DNA of 64,000 bases from contig NZ_CP132985.1 of assembly GCF_003286595.3 (NCBI RefSeq), positions 930,001 to 994,000 on the forward strand, written 5' to 3'. Both the position numbers and the translations under genes were made by a program. Origin of the DNA: Aerococcus mictus. Its GTDB lineage: Bacteria > Bacillota > Bacilli > Lactobacillales > Aerococcaceae. This document shows, in pieces, positions 19,312 to 28,566 of the stretch (its first letter is position 1; the number at the start of each line of letters is the position of its first letter). The notes beneath the pieces were generated by a model that worked only from the letters and a program-made list of their open reading frames with translations, did no database searches and was not told the origin of the DNA.

Positions 19312-19605
19312 TTAGTCATCAACAAAAGTAAATAATAATTTTTCTTCTTCTTCATCGTAGTCAACTTCTAGAGAGTGATCATTGTAAAACCAAGCATCAT
19401 CTTCTTCAGCAAAGAAGGTGATGCCATCGATTGTTTCACTTACCAGGACTTTTTGTGGTTGACTGACTTGAACCATTACCGACACCCCTTCATGAATGTT
19501 GGTTTTTCCATAGACTTTACTGGTGAAACGGACAGCATCCCCGGAACCTAAATCCATATCTTCTTTGAAAAACTTTAATGCCTGATCACTAATTCGAATT
19601 TGCAT
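19312..19605 (-). CDS. HesB/IscA-like fold protein without cluster cysteines
   Basis: The 97-residue protein begins with the MQIRISDQALKFFKED pattern of the HesB/YneR branch of the iron-sulfur biosynthesis family (PF01521). It contains no cysteine at all, so it cannot hold a cluster in the way IscA does. The C-terminus is acidic (DYDEEEEKLLFTFVDD). Such cysteine-free members are widespread in Lactobacillales and have no assigned function. A GGGGAG site precedes the ATG. Confidence 0.8.
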   Translation of the reverse strand: MQIRISDQALKFFKEDMDLGSGDAVRFTSKVYGKTNIHEGVSVMVQVSQPQKVLVSETIDGITFFAEEDDAWFYNDHSLEVDYDEEEEKLLFTFVDD

Positions 19606-19745
19606 ATTTTCACTCCCCTGTATCTTTAAACTAGCTCCATTATAGATGAAAAGAGAATACTTGACTAGTCAAAGGCTTGGGGGTCAAAATGCCTGAGTTT
19701 ATTAGAGCTTTTCTTATTTTATTATTTATTTATAGTACAGTTAAA

Positions 19746-19754
19746 TGCTATAAT
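19746..19754 (+). promoter_or_regulatory. Extended -10 promoter of the thioesterase-coaA unit
   Basis: TG-C-TATAAT is a perfect extended -10, 53 bases upstream of the ATG at 19808. The -35 is weak. Confidence 0.6.
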
Positions 19755-19807
19755 GGAAGTCGATATATTCTAAATGTTCAAGTACAATTTTGTGAAGAAG
19801 GGGTTCA

Positions 19808-20563
19808 ATGGCAGCGTCTTATCAAAAAGATATTATTATCAGTCAGGATCAATGTGATCAAGAAGGTCGTATTCAAATTAAGAGCCTCATTGCTCTCTTT
19901 TTAGCCCTCTCTGCTGACCACGACCAAGCCCTCAAGCAGGCCGGACTTTGGTCGTTGGACTCGCGTTATATCTGGGTAATCGTTGAAAATCAGTTAAGTA
20001 TTAACCGTCTAGCAGAATGTAATGAATCTGTCACTGTGGCCACAGAGTTAACAGGGGCTAACGCCTTCTTTGTAAAAAGAAGCTTTAGCTTAGTTGATCA
20101 AGAAAGAGCCCTTTTAGCCAAGTGTACCATGGTATTTACTTTGATTGATTTTGTCAGTCGTCAAATCGAGCGGGTTGATACGCTCTCCTTAGATGCCAAA
20201 CTAGGTATTGATGTTAGCAAGCGCATTCGTTTGAGTAAAATTAAATTTTCACCAACAAAAGATAACGATTTGCTGAGTGAATTCTTGGTTGATCATCAGG
20301 CGATTGATCGAAACAAGCATGTTAACAATTTAGTTTATTTGGATTGGATATTTAGGCAAGTGGGGCAAGAATTTTTAGAGAGCTGGCAGGTGAAACAGCT
20401 GACCATCATCTATAAGCACGAGCTCTATGAAGGGGACCGCGGCTGGTTAAAATCGGAAATCAATCTAGCGGGAGATAGGCAGTTATTGACCAAGCATAAG
20501 ATAGTATCGTTTGATGACAATATTCATGCAAGTGTTGAAATATCTTGGAATAGAAAAGACTAG
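19808..20563 (+). CDS. Acyl-ACP thioesterase
   Basis: The 251-residue protein has two hot-dog folds (PF01643). The second contains the catalytic block DRNKHVNNLVYLDW, with the N-x-H-V-N-N pattern of FatA/FatB-type enzymes. It hydrolyses acyl-ACP to release free fatty acid in the cytosol. In lactic bacteria such enzymes are thought to tune membrane acyl chains. GAAGGGG lies before the ATG. It is 15 bases upstream of coaA. Both genes act on phosphopantetheine-linked metabolism, although a direct link is an inference. Confidence 0.9.
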   Translation: MAASYQKDIIISQDQCDQEGRIQIKSLIALFLALSADHDQALKQAGLWSLDSRYIWVIVENQLSINRLAECNESVTVATELTGANAFFVKRSFSLVDQERALLAKCTMVFTLIDFVSRQIERVDTLSLDAKLGIDVSKRIRLSKIKFSPTKDNDLLSEFLVDHQAIDRNKHVNNLVYLDWIFRQVGQEFLESWQVKQLTIIYKHELYEGDRGWLKSEINLAGDRQLLTKHKIVSFDDNIHASVEISWNRKD

Positions 20564-20578
20564 TAAGGGGTTTAGGGA

Positions 20579-21511
20579 ATGGCTTTCAATAATATGTATC
20601 ATATTATTGATCGTGACGATTGGCATGCTTATCGTAACGAAATTACATCTGATATTAATGTGAAGTTAACTGAAAAGCAATTAGAGGACTTGCTGGCTTT
20701 TAATGACCATCTGACTTTAGAAGATGCTAATGATATTTATCAGCCTCTCACACAATTAATTAGTATATACTTTAAAAATTATCAGAGGTTGATTAGTGAA
20801 CGCAATCAATTTTTAGGGATCAATGATAAAATACCCCCTTTTATTATTGGTATATCGGGGAGTGTTGCCGTTGGTAAAAGTACTACGGCGCGTCTATTAC
20901 AGCTCTTTTTATCACAATTTTTTCCTTATTTAGATGTTGAATTAATTACTACCGATGGTTTTTTATATCCTAATGAGCAATTAGAACATTGGGATTTAAT
21001 GCACCGTAAGGGCTTCCCGGAAAGCTATGATATGCATGAATTAAAGAAGTTTTTTATGGCTGTCAAGAGCAATAAGCAGCGCCTCAAGGTGCCTTTGTAC
21101 TCTCACGAAAGTTATGACCGACTTAATGCCTACCGGGAAATTAAATCGCCCCATATTTTAATTGTTGAGGGGATCAATGTCTTACAATTTGTCGGGTCAG
21201 ACCAGTTTTTTATTGGTGAATATGCTGATCTGTCTATTTATGTTGATGCTGATACTGAATTAATTGAAAAATGGTATATGGAACGGTTTATTTTACTTCG
21301 TGAAAATGCCCAGAGAGACCCCGAGCACTACAACCAACGTTATAGTAAGATGCCCTTAGATGACGCTTTACGTTCAGCTAAGCGGACTTGGGAAAACATT
21401 AATTTAGTTAACTTGGAAGACTATATTTTACCTACTCGAGATCGGGCCGACATAGTTATTCATAAAATTGAAAATCACTATATTGATTCAATTAGAATGC
21501 GACGCTATTAG
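20579..21511 (+). CDS. coaA: Pantothenate kinase, type I
   Basis: The 310-residue cytosolic kinase carries out the first step of coenzyme A synthesis. The P-loop is GISGSVAVGKST at 91-102. Further family blocks are ELITTDGFLYPNEQLE, RKGFPESYD, VPLYSHESYD and VEGINVLQ. The length is normal for prokaryotic type I CoaA, which is feedback-inhibited by CoA. It is between the thioesterase and an AI-2E family gene, with 12-15 base gaps, so it is in one operon. Confidence 0.96.
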   Translation: MAFNNMYHIIDRDDWHAYRNEITSDINVKLTEKQLEDLLAFNDHLTLEDANDIYQPLTQLISIYFKNYQRLISERNQFLGINDKIPPFIIGISGSVAVGKSTTARLLQLFLSQFFPYLDVELITTDGFLYPNEQLEHWDLMHRKGFPESYDMHELKKFFMAVKSNKQRLKVPLYSHESYDRLNAYREIKSPHILIVEGINVLQFVGSDQFFIGEYADLSIYVDADTELIEKWYMERFILLRENAQRDPEHYNQRYSKMPLDDALRSAKRTWENINLVNLEDYILPTRDRADIVIHKIENHYIDSIRMRRY

Positions 21512-21523
21512 GAGAAATGAAAA

Positions 21524-22690
21524 ATGAATTTTGAAAAAAATTGGATAAAAGTTTTTAGTGGAATAGCCATTCTTTTGGCGGTCCTTTGGATAATGAATAA
21601 TTTAAATATTATCAGTAATTTTATGGGCCAGATTCAAAATGTAATTAGTCCATTTTTAGTTGGGGCAGCAATTGCCTTTATTCTATCGATTCCGGTAAAT
21701 TATATTGAAAAATACTTAAAAAGAATCGATTATTTTAAAAGGCATCGGAAAACCTTGCGTGGCTTAGCTATTATCCTTTCCTTGATTCTAATCATCTTAC
21801 TGATTTACTTTTTAATTTTTTTAGTCCTACCTGATTTTGAAGATACGATCACTTCATTCATTTCTATCGTGCCTACAACCATTAGTCAACTCATCTCTAA
21901 GGTCATGCGTTTTATTGACCGTCATCCCGAATTAGTGACTTATATCCAACAATTGGATATCAATTTAAATAATTTAGCCCAAAGAGCCATCGCCTTCGTG
22001 CAATCCTTAGCTACCAATTTGCTTTCACAAACCTTTACCATCGGTATTGGCCTGGTGAATAGCCTGTTTAATTTATTTATTTCTTTGGTTTTTGGGATTA
22101 CTGTGGTTTCGGCCAAGGAAACTTTAACCAGACAAGTAAAGAAAGTGATCTATGCCATTTGTAATTTACCTTGGGCAAATTACTTAGTCAATGTGGGAAA
22201 GTTAGCCAATGATGTTTTCACTAATTTTGTTAGTGGCCAGGTTCTTGAAGCTTTTATACTTGGAATTTTGGTTTACATTGGCATGTTAATTTGTCATTTT
22301 CCTTATGCTTTAACTATTTCAGTGATAATGGGAGCTTCGGGTTTGATTCCTATTTTTGGAGCAATCTTCGGAGCTGTTGCTGGGGCCTTGCTAATCGTTG
22401 TGACTAGTCCGACCAAAGCGATCTTATTTATCATTTTTATAACTGTTGTGCAACAACTGGAAGGGAATATTATTTATCCTCGTGTTGTTGGGGGAAGCGT
22501 TGGTTTACCTGGCTTATGGACCCTAGTCGCTGTGACTGTCGGCGGTGCCTTCTTTGGCTTACCAGGAATGTTACTCAGTGTTCCTACGGTATCGGTAATC
22601 TACCAACTCACAGCAGCTACCATTAATCATCGACTTGATCTGAAAGAATTAGATATCGAAACCTGGAGCGCAGAAATCGATCCTAAATAA
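21524..22690 (+). CDS. AI-2E family transporter, paralog 2
   Basis: The 388-residue membrane protein has the PF01594 layout: N-terminal helix pair, soluble helical middle section (about 95-165), and a C-terminal helix block with SGLIPIFGAIFGAV and EGNIIYPRVVGGSVGLPGLW. It is clearly diverged from the paralog at 2322-3566, so the two are not a recent duplication. The substrate is unknown. A GGAG site lies 10 bases after the coaA stop, and a strong hairpin ends the operon. Confidence 0.86.
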   Translation: MNFEKNWIKVFSGIAILLAVLWIMNNLNIISNFMGQIQNVISPFLVGAAIAFILSIPVNYIEKYLKRIDYFKRHRKTLRGLAIILSLILIILLIYFLIFLVLPDFEDTITSFISIVPTTISQLISKVMRFIDRHPELVTYIQQLDINLNNLAQRAIAFVQSLATNLLSQTFTIGIGLVNSLFNLFISLVFGITVVSAKETLTRQVKKVIYAICNLPWANYLVNVGKLANDVFTNFVSGQVLEAFILGILVYIGMLICHFPYALTISVIMGASGLIPIFGAIFGAVAGALLIVVTSPTKAILFIIFITVVQQLEGNIIYPRVVGGSVGLPGLWTLVAVTVGGAFFGLPGMLLSVPTVSVIYQLTAATINHRLDLKELDIETWSAEIDPK

Positions 22691-22694
22691 GAGC

Positions 22695-22727
22695 AAAAGG
22701 CTGGAACAAAAGTTCCAGCCTTTTTCT
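22695..22727. terminator. Intrinsic terminator after the AI-2E family gene
   Basis: A 12-bp perfect stem (22696-22707 with 22712-22723) has a four-base loop and a T tract. It is also usable from the convergent exporter genes. Confidence 0.9.
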
Positions 22728-22804
22728 TATACAATATTTTAATGGTTTTTAGTAAAGCTAGCAGCAAGAAAACTTATAGTCATCGTTATTAAAAAATGAA
22801 TTCG

Positions 22805-24604
22805 CTAATAGCCCATGTGAATTTCTGCGGCACTTTCTTGGTTAAATTGACTATTGTAAAGATCCGCATAGAAACCGTCTTTAGCCATGAGACTATCATG
22901 GTTACCGTGTTCGATAATATCACCATTTTTCATGACTAGTATGATGTCGGCATTACGGATGGTTGATAGACGGTGGGCAATGACGAAGCTGGTGCGGTTC
23001 TCCATGATACGGTCCATTGCAGATTGAATTAATTGCTCTAAACGAGTATCAACCGAGGAAGTTGCCTCATCGAGAATGAGAATATCAGGATCAGAAACGA
23101 TCGCCCGGGCGATAGTCATGAGTTGTTTTTGCCCTAGAGAAACATTACTACCTTCTTCGTTAATTTCCATGTCATAGCCCCCAGGTAGGGTACGGATAAA
23201 ATGATCAACATTGGCTATCTTAGCAGCATCAATCACTTCATAATCACTGGCTTCTAGATCACCAAGGCGAATATTTTCACGGATAGTATCTGTATAGAGC
23301 CAAGCATCCTGTAAGACCATCCCAATATGGCTTCTCAAATCATGTCGGCTGATATCTTTGATATTCATGCCATCAATCTTAATGGACCCGTCCAGGACAT
23401 CGTAGAAGCGCATGAGCAGGTTAATCAGGGTAGTTTTACCTGCTCCAGTTGGGCCAACAATGGCAACTGTTTGACCAGGTTCTACGGTAAAGGAGACATC
23501 GTGCATTAAGATATTATCCTCATCATAGGCAAATATCACATGGTCAAAGCTAACTTGTCCTTTAATTGTTAGAGGAAGATGTTCAGTCACTGGTTTTTGG
23601 TAGACCTCTTCTTCGCCAAGGAAGGTGAAGATTCGCTGACTGGCTGCTACAGCACTTTGAATCACTCCGATGAGTTGGGTGATAGTTTGGATGGGTTGGT
23701 TAATTTGCCAGACATATTGAACAAAGGCTTGTAAGTTACCAATGGTTAATTGTTGGATAAAGACGAAATAAGCACCGAGACCAGTGATTACAATATAGGC
23801 TAAATTAGAAATAAAGCTTAAAATGGGTTGGAGAATTTCAGCTAGGAATGCGGCTTTAAAGCCAACTTCCTGCAGATTTTGATTACGTTTTTCAAATTCA
23901 TCAACCGACTCATTTTCTTTGTTATAGACTTTTATTTCGGTGTAGCCGGATAATTGCTCTTGGGTATAGCCAAAGAGGTGTCCCAAAGCATCTGCTTGTT
24001 TTTTAAAGATTGGTTGGGAGTAATTCAAAATAGATTTTGCACTCAAGTAAGTAATAGGCATAGAGATGACACTAACCAAGGCCAGCTTCCAATGCAATAT
24101 AAACATACTGATTAAGGCAAAACTAATTTGTAAAACGCCGGTTAATAGGGGAAGAACTGATTGCTGGAGGGCATTGGATAAGGTATCCACATCGTTAGTC
24201 ATTCGGCTAAGAATATCTCCCGTTTGATTTTTATCGAAATAGGAAACTGGTAGGCGATTTGCTTTATGACTAATGGCATTACGCAAATCATAAATCGAAT
24301 GCTGCACGACATCAGTTAACCAGTATTGACTGAGGTAAAAAGAACCATGGTAGAAGATTCCCCGTAGAAAGTAGAGGGCCATGATTTTTAATAAGTAGTC
24401 ATAGTTAATTCCAGCTCCTGGCACATTGTTCATGATGGCTAATATATTTTTAGAGATTTCAGTAATTGCTAAGCCTAGGACAATCGGTTCAAGGACATTT
24501 GATAGACATAGAACGATTGTACAAATAACACTTAAACTGAACTTAAAGCGGTAGGGAGAAATAAAGTGCCAGAGACTCTTCATTAATTGACGATTATTCT
24601 CCAT
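22805..24604 (-). CDS. ABC exporter half-transporter, subunit with the consensus Walker B/H-loop
   Basis: The 599-residue protein has six transmembrane helices (about 15-310) and a C-terminal nucleotide-binding domain. Walker A is GPTGAGKTT, Walker B LILDEATSS has the catalytic Glu, and the switch His is in IAHRLST. Its ABC signature is degenerate (NVSLGQKQ in place of LSGGQ). This fits one half of an LmrCD/BmrCD-type heterodimer. The start overlaps the end of the partner gene by 11 bases. The substrate is unknown; drug or lipid export is typical of the type. Confidence 0.92.
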   Translation of the reverse strand: MENNRQLMKSLWHFISPYRFKFSLSVICTIVLCLSNVLEPIVLGLAITEISKNILAIMNNVPGAGINYDYLLKIMALYFLRGIFYHGSFYLSQYWLTDVVQHSIYDLRNAISHKANRLPVSYFDKNQTGDILSRMTNDVDTLSNALQQSVLPLLTGVLQISFALISMFILHWKLALVSVISMPITYLSAKSILNYSQPIFKKQADALGHLFGYTQEQLSGYTEIKVYNKENESVDEFEKRNQNLQEVGFKAAFLAEILQPILSFISNLAYIVITGLGAYFVFIQQLTIGNLQAFVQYVWQINQPIQTITQLIGVIQSAVAASQRIFTFLGEEEVYQKPVTEHLPLTIKGQVSFDHVIFAYDEDNILMHDVSFTVEPGQTVAIVGPTGAGKTTLINLLMRFYDVLDGSIKIDGMNIKDISRHDLRSHIGMVLQDAWLYTDTIRENIRLGDLEASDYEVIDAAKIANVDHFIRTLPGGYDMEINEEGSNVSLGQKQLMTIARAIVSDPDILILDEATSSVDTRLEQLIQSAMDRIMENRTSFVIAHRLSTIRNADIILVMKNGDIIEHGNHDSLMAKDGFYADLYNSQFNQESAAEIHMGY

Positions 24605-26330
24605 ATTCTAATTCCTCCTTGGTAAGTTGTGACGAAGCAATTTCATAATATAGCGGAGATGACTTTAATAGTTCCTTGTGGGTGCCTTTTGCGGCTATTT
24701 GACCATGGTCTAAAACGATGATTTGATCAGCATTGATGATGGTACCGACTCGTTGGGCAATAATAATTGTTGTCGCGTCTTTCGTTTCTTCCTTAAGCGC
24801 TTGGCGTACAGCAGCGTCAGTTTTATAATCCAAAGCGGAAAAACTATCATCAAATATATATATTTCCCGGTCCCCAATAATTGAACGGGCAATGGATAGG
24901 CGTTGGCGCTGGCCACCTGATAGATTAGTGCCGCCTTCGGTCAATTCGGTGTAGTAACGAGTCGCTAGCCGATTGATAAATTCACTAGCCTGTGCGATCG
25001 AAGTCGCGTGGTCCATGTCTTCCTCGTCCGCATCAAACTTACCATAGCGAAGGTTGGTGGCAATTTGACCAGAGAAAAGGTTGGCTTTTTGAGGCGTGTA
25101 GCCTATTTTAGAGCGTAGAACTTGTAAGTCTAGGTCACGAATATCAATACCATCGAGCTTAATTTCCCCACTGGAGACATCGTAGAAACGGGGGATTAAC
25201 TTCACAATGGTTGATTTTCCCGACCCAGTGGAACCGATAAAGGCGATGGTTTCCCCAGCCTTTGATGAGAAGCTAATATCTCTTAGGACGGGTTCATCAG
25301 CATCCGGATAAGCAAAGTCGACGTGATTGAATTCTAAGCGCCCACTACCATCAGTCTCCATAATCGGATTTTCAGGGTGAGGGACGGTTATTGGTGTATG
25401 CATGACTTCGTCGAGTCGCCCTGCTGAAACAACTGCTCGTGGATACATCATGAAAATATTAGCAAAAATGGTTAAGGAGAAGAGGGCTAGCCATACGTAC
25501 TCAATAAAGGCGACTAAGGTCCCTACTTGAACACTCCCCCTAGCAGCAAAACCAGCACCAAACCAGACGATTAATATGATAGTAATATTCATGATTAAAG
25601 AAAAGAGAGAGGGCGTAATGGCCATGGTTTTAAACAGACGACTAGAGTATTGCCGGTAAGTATGGTTGACTTCTTCAAAACGTTCTTCGAAAAATTGTTC
25701 CCGGTTAAAGGCACGAACGACTCGAGTACCAGTAATATTTTCTCTGAGAATCCGGTTAATACTATCTAAAGTTTTTTGTTGGGCACGGGAAATCGGTAAG
25801 GTTAACCAGGCAATAATGATAATCATGGCCACTATCATAGGTGCCACGGGGAAAACATACAAACCTAATTCGGGCGAAGTCCGTGTAATCATATAAATAC
25901 TAATAATGATCATCACTGGTGCAGTTGCCAAAGTCCTAAGAGTCATTTGAGTAAACTGCATGAGGATAAAAGCATCGGAAGTCATCCGGTTGGTTAAAGA
26001 GGGGACCCCGTAATCTTGAAACTCGTGATGAGAAAGCTTAAGCATTTTTTTAAATAAATCATTACGCAAATTCATTGTCATCATCGTTGACAACTTACTA
26101 ATAAAATAAGAGCCAAAAATCTGTCCAGCAATCCCTAAACAAGAAATAAAGAGCATAATTGCTAGGAAAAAGTAAAGGTTGGATAAGTCACCTGGTATTA
26201 ATGCGTTATCAATAATCATTGCTAACATGGTTGGTAAACCTAGGTTAACCACTGAAAACATCAACATACCCAGGAAGATAAATACTAACTCTTTCTTAAA
26301 GGGCTTGATATAAGACCAAATATATTTCAT
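24594..26330 (-). CDS. ABC exporter half-transporter, subunit with degenerate Walker B/H-loop
   Basis: About 578 residues from the ATG at 26330, chosen because GAGGGGAG lies just upstream; the in-frame TTG at 26345 lies in that ribosome site. Six transmembrane helices precede the nucleotide-binding domain. Walker A is GSTGSGKST and the signature NLSGGQRQ is canonical. The residue after the Walker B Asp is Asp (IFDDSFS) rather than Glu, and the switch His is Gln (IAQRVGT). These changes complement those of the partner, leaving one canonical and one degenerate ATP site. It is the first gene of the pair. Confidence 0.92.
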   Translation of the reverse strand: MKYIWSYIKPFKKELVFIFLGMLMFSVVNLGLPTMLAMIIDNALIPGDLSNLYFFLAIMLFISCLGIAGQIFGSYFISKLSTMMTMNLRNDLFKKMLKLSHHEFQDYGVPSLTNRMTSDAFILMQFTQMTLRTLATAPVMIIISIYMITRTSPELGLYVFPVAPMIVAMIIIIAWLTLPISRAQQKTLDSINRILRENITGTRVVRAFNREQFFEERFEEVNHTYRQYSSRLFKTMAITPSLFSLIMNITIILIVWFGAGFAARGSVQVGTLVAFIEYVWLALFSLTIFANIFMMYPRAVVSAGRLDEVMHTPITVPHPENPIMETDGSGRLEFNHVDFAYPDADEPVLRDISFSSKAGETIAFIGSTGSGKSTIVKLIPRFYDVSSGEIKLDGIDIRDLDLQVLRSKIGYTPQKANLFSGQIATNLRYGKFDADEEDMDHATSIAQASEFINRLATRYYTELTEGGTNLSGGQRQRLSIARSIIGDREIYIFDDSFSALDYKTDAAVRQALKEETKDATTIIIAQRVGTIINADQIIVLDHGQIAAKGTHKELLKSSPLYYEIASSQLTKEELEYGE

Positions 26331-26345
26331 AAAAACTCCCCTCAA

Positions 26346-26714
26346 TAAATAAACTATTTACCATCATAAAAGACGATAGAAAAATTAGACAATAATTGTT
26401 TTCACACTAAATATATAATAAAAAAAGAAACATTGATAGCCCCATTTATTTGCCTCTCAGTCTAGGATCATGCCTAACTTTGGGGCCTTTTTTATTGTAA
26501 TCAACTCAAGGACCCGGCGAACGTATTTGATCGAGCGGGAGTGTATCAGATTTGATCGAAAGATAGATTATCATTTTTAACTTAAAACTATTGATTTTTA
26601 GGTCGTCCCTAACTAATATTAAGTCAATAAAAAATATAACTTACAAAAAATTAGTTAAACTTCAATTTTATTTATTTGAGGAATTGGAGTTTTACTAGTA
26701 AGGAGGAAAACAAA
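26346..26714. other. Divergent intergenic region between ABC exporter and MtaA-like operon
   Basis: These 369 bases hold no supportable gene. A -10-like TATAAT (26414-26419) is followed after about 25 bases by a hairpin with a T tract (26438-26494). Downstream is a direct repeat TTTGATCGA (about 26528 and 26553), then an AT-rich stretch before the AGGAGG site (26701-26706) of the next gene. The promoters of both divergent operons must lie here, but I cannot fix them with confidence. Confidence 0.5.
26438..26494 (+). terminator. Terminator-like hairpin upstream of the MtaA-like gene
   Basis: A GCCCCA...TGGGGC stem (26439-26444 with 26480-26485) encloses a loop of about 35 bases and is followed by TTTTTT. 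There is no coding gene in front of it, so it may end a small RNA or attenuate the operon downstream. Confidence 0.5.
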
Positions 26715-27722
26715 ATGAGTAAGAAGGAATTAGTAAAAACAGTCTTTGATGGCCATCAAGCTGAGCGAACACCGGTTGGTTTCTGGCACCACTTTGTAGA
26801 AGATGTTTACCATGCTAATGCGTTGAAAGATGATCAAATCAAACCAGCTAATTTAGCTGGCCACCAACAATTTCTTAAGGACATTGAGCCTGACTATATA
26901 AAGATAATGACTGATGGTTATTTTCAATATCCTAATGAAAAGTTACAAAAAGCTGAGCATTTATCGGAAGTTGGAGAAATTGAACCGCTAGCAAATGATG
27001 ATCCTTGGATTCAAGAACAAATTCAGTTTGCCAAGGAGGTCGAAGCCCTACACAATAACCAATTGTATAGTTTTTATAATATTTTCGGTCCATTAACTAC
27101 CTTCAAAATCTTATATGATGACCAAGATGAACGTGTCAGCCGGTTCTATCAGGAAGATCCTGAACTTTTCGCAAAAATTTTAAAAGTCATTGCGGGAGAT
27201 ATTCAAAAGGTCATTGAAGGAATCTTATCAGAGACTACCGTTGACGGGATCTATTACTCTACTCAAGATTTACAAACCGATGATTTTACTGACCAAGACT
27301 TTATTGAACTGGTTAAGCCATTGGATACTGCTTTATTAAATCGTGCTAAAGAACTTAAACCTCACCATATCCTCCATGTTTGTGGTTACTTAGGCGCCCA
27401 TAACCGATTAGAAAAATTTGCTGACTATCCAGCCAGTGCGGTTAATTGGGCAACTGGGCCGGAAAAATTATCGATTGAAGACGGCAAGAAGATCTTTAAA
27501 GATAAGGTTGTTGTGGGTGGTTTCCAAAATACAGCAGATGACCTCATCTACAAGGGAACAGAGGAAGAAATTAAGGCTTATACCAAGCAATTAATTAAAG
27601 AAGCTGGTGATACACCTTATGTGATTGGCGCAGATTGTACCATTCCAGCAGATACACCAAGAGAACATTTTGAATGGGTTCGCCAAGCAAGTATAGAGGA
27701 GGCAGCTGAAAATGAAAAATAA
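26715..27722 (+). CDS. Uroporphyrinogen decarboxylase superfamily protein, MtaA-like with HxC...C zinc motif
   Basis: 335 residues from the ATG at 26715, which follows a perfect AGGAGG site. The protein has the UroD/MtaA TIM-barrel pattern. It carries H221-V-C223 (HILHVCGY) and C308 (IGADCTIPADTP). This H-x-C-x(n)-C arrangement binds zinc and activates thiols in MtaA/MtbA/CmuA methyltransferases and is absent from true UroD. It is therefore more likely a methyltransferase than a heme enzyme, and no heme gene is nearby. It overlaps the following substrate-binding-protein gene by 11 bases, so its substrate is probably linked to what that transporter imports. The exact reaction is unknown. Confidence 0.8.
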   Translation: MSKKELVKTVFDGHQAERTPVGFWHHFVEDVYHANALKDDQIKPANLAGHQQFLKDIEPDYIKIMTDGYFQYPNEKLQKAEHLSEVGEIEPLANDDPWIQEQIQFAKEVEALHNNQLYSFYNIFGPLTTFKILYDDQDERVSRFYQEDPELFAKILKVIAGDIQKVIEGILSETTVDGIYYSTQDLQTDDFTDQDFIELVKPLDTALLNRAKELKPHHILHVCGYLGAHNRLEKFADYPASAVNWATGPEKLSIEDGKKIFKDKVVVGGFQNTADDLIYKGTEEEIKAYTKQLIKEAGDTPYVIGADCTIPADTPREHFEWVRQASIEEAAENEK

Positions 27723-28566
27723 AAAATTATTTATCGGTATTTTAGTGGCGGTAGTCGTTGTATTAGCCAGCTTCTTAATCAGAAACCGAAGTAATGAACC
27801 AAGTAAAGAAAATGCACGCAATGTGAAGGTTGCTTTTTGGCAAAATTATTATCCCTATAATTTCGTGAATGATAAGGGCGAAGCCGATGGTTATGAGGTT
27901 GCCGTTTTTAGAGAAGTTGAAAAGAAGTTGCCTCAGTATCACTTTGACTTTGTCCCAACATCTAATGAAGACTTACTCATTGGCTTAGAGTCAGGTAAGT
28001 ATGACGCAGGGATTAAAGGATGCTGGTATACCGATGAGCGGGCTAAGAAGTTTATTATTCCGAAAAACTATCATGGGGCGAGTGTGATTGGGTTGACCAT
28101 TCGTTCTGAAGATAAGGATAAATATAAAAACATCGATGATTTCGCTAAGGCTAAGGGGAGATTAGTTCCTATTTCGCCACAAAACGGTCAATATGATGTG
28201 ATTCAAGATTATAATAAAAAGAATCCTGATCATCCTATTGATTTGGTTCCTGCTGATCAATTTGACTTATCCGATGCCTATGGTTGGGTGCTTGAAGGAC
28301 GTTATGATGCTTACTTCTCTATTGACCTATCCTATAAAAAGTCTGTAGAAGATGAAGATGGTCCTTACCATGATAAAGCTGATCAATTGACCTACGTGAC
28401 TTATAAAGGGATTCCAATCTATCCATTATTTGAACGGACTGATGAAAATGAACAATTAGTCAAAGATTATGATCAAGCGATTAAAGAACTCCGTGAAGAT
28501 GGTACATTAGAAAAATTATCCCAACAATACTTAAATAAAAATGTATTTGATTATATTAAAGATTAA
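27712..28566 (+). CDS. Polar amino acid ABC transporter, substrate-binding protein (membrane-anchored)
   Basis: The 284-residue protein has an N-terminal hydrophobic helix (LFIGILVAVVVVLASFLI) and then a family-3 solute-binding domain (PF00497) with YYPYNFVNDKG, GYEVAVFREVEKK and the typical YDAGIKGCWYTDER segment. There is no lipobox cysteine after the helix, so it is probably held by an uncleaved N-terminal anchor. The gene overlaps the MtaA-like gene and is separated from its permease genes by 158 bases of structured DNA. The ligand cannot be told from sequence alone. Confidence 0.9.
   Translation: MKNKKLFIGILVAVVVVLASFLIRNRSNEPSKENARNVKVAFWQNYYPYNFVNDKGEADGYEVAVFREVEKKLPQYHFDFVPTSNEDLLIGLESGKYDAGIKGCWYTDERAKKFIIPKNYHGASVIGLTIRSEDKDKYKNIDDFAKAKGRLVPISPQNGQYDVIQDYNKKNPDHPIDLVPADQFDLSDAYGWVLEGRYDAYFSIDLSYKKSVEDEDGPYHDKADQLTYVTYKGIPIYPLFERTDENEQLVKDYDQAIKELREDGTLEKLSQQYLNKNVFDYIKD

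Noticed and set aside
19677..19904. 75-codon plus-strand reading frame ahead of the acyl-ACP thioesterase
   Set aside because: It overlaps the promoter element at 19746-19754 and the real thioesterase start in another frame, and has no family resemblance.
26715..27722. True uroporphyrinogen decarboxylase (hemE)
   Set aside because: The protein carries the H-x-C...C zinc motif of MtaA-type methyltransferases and no heme gene is nearby, so the hemE symbol was not given.
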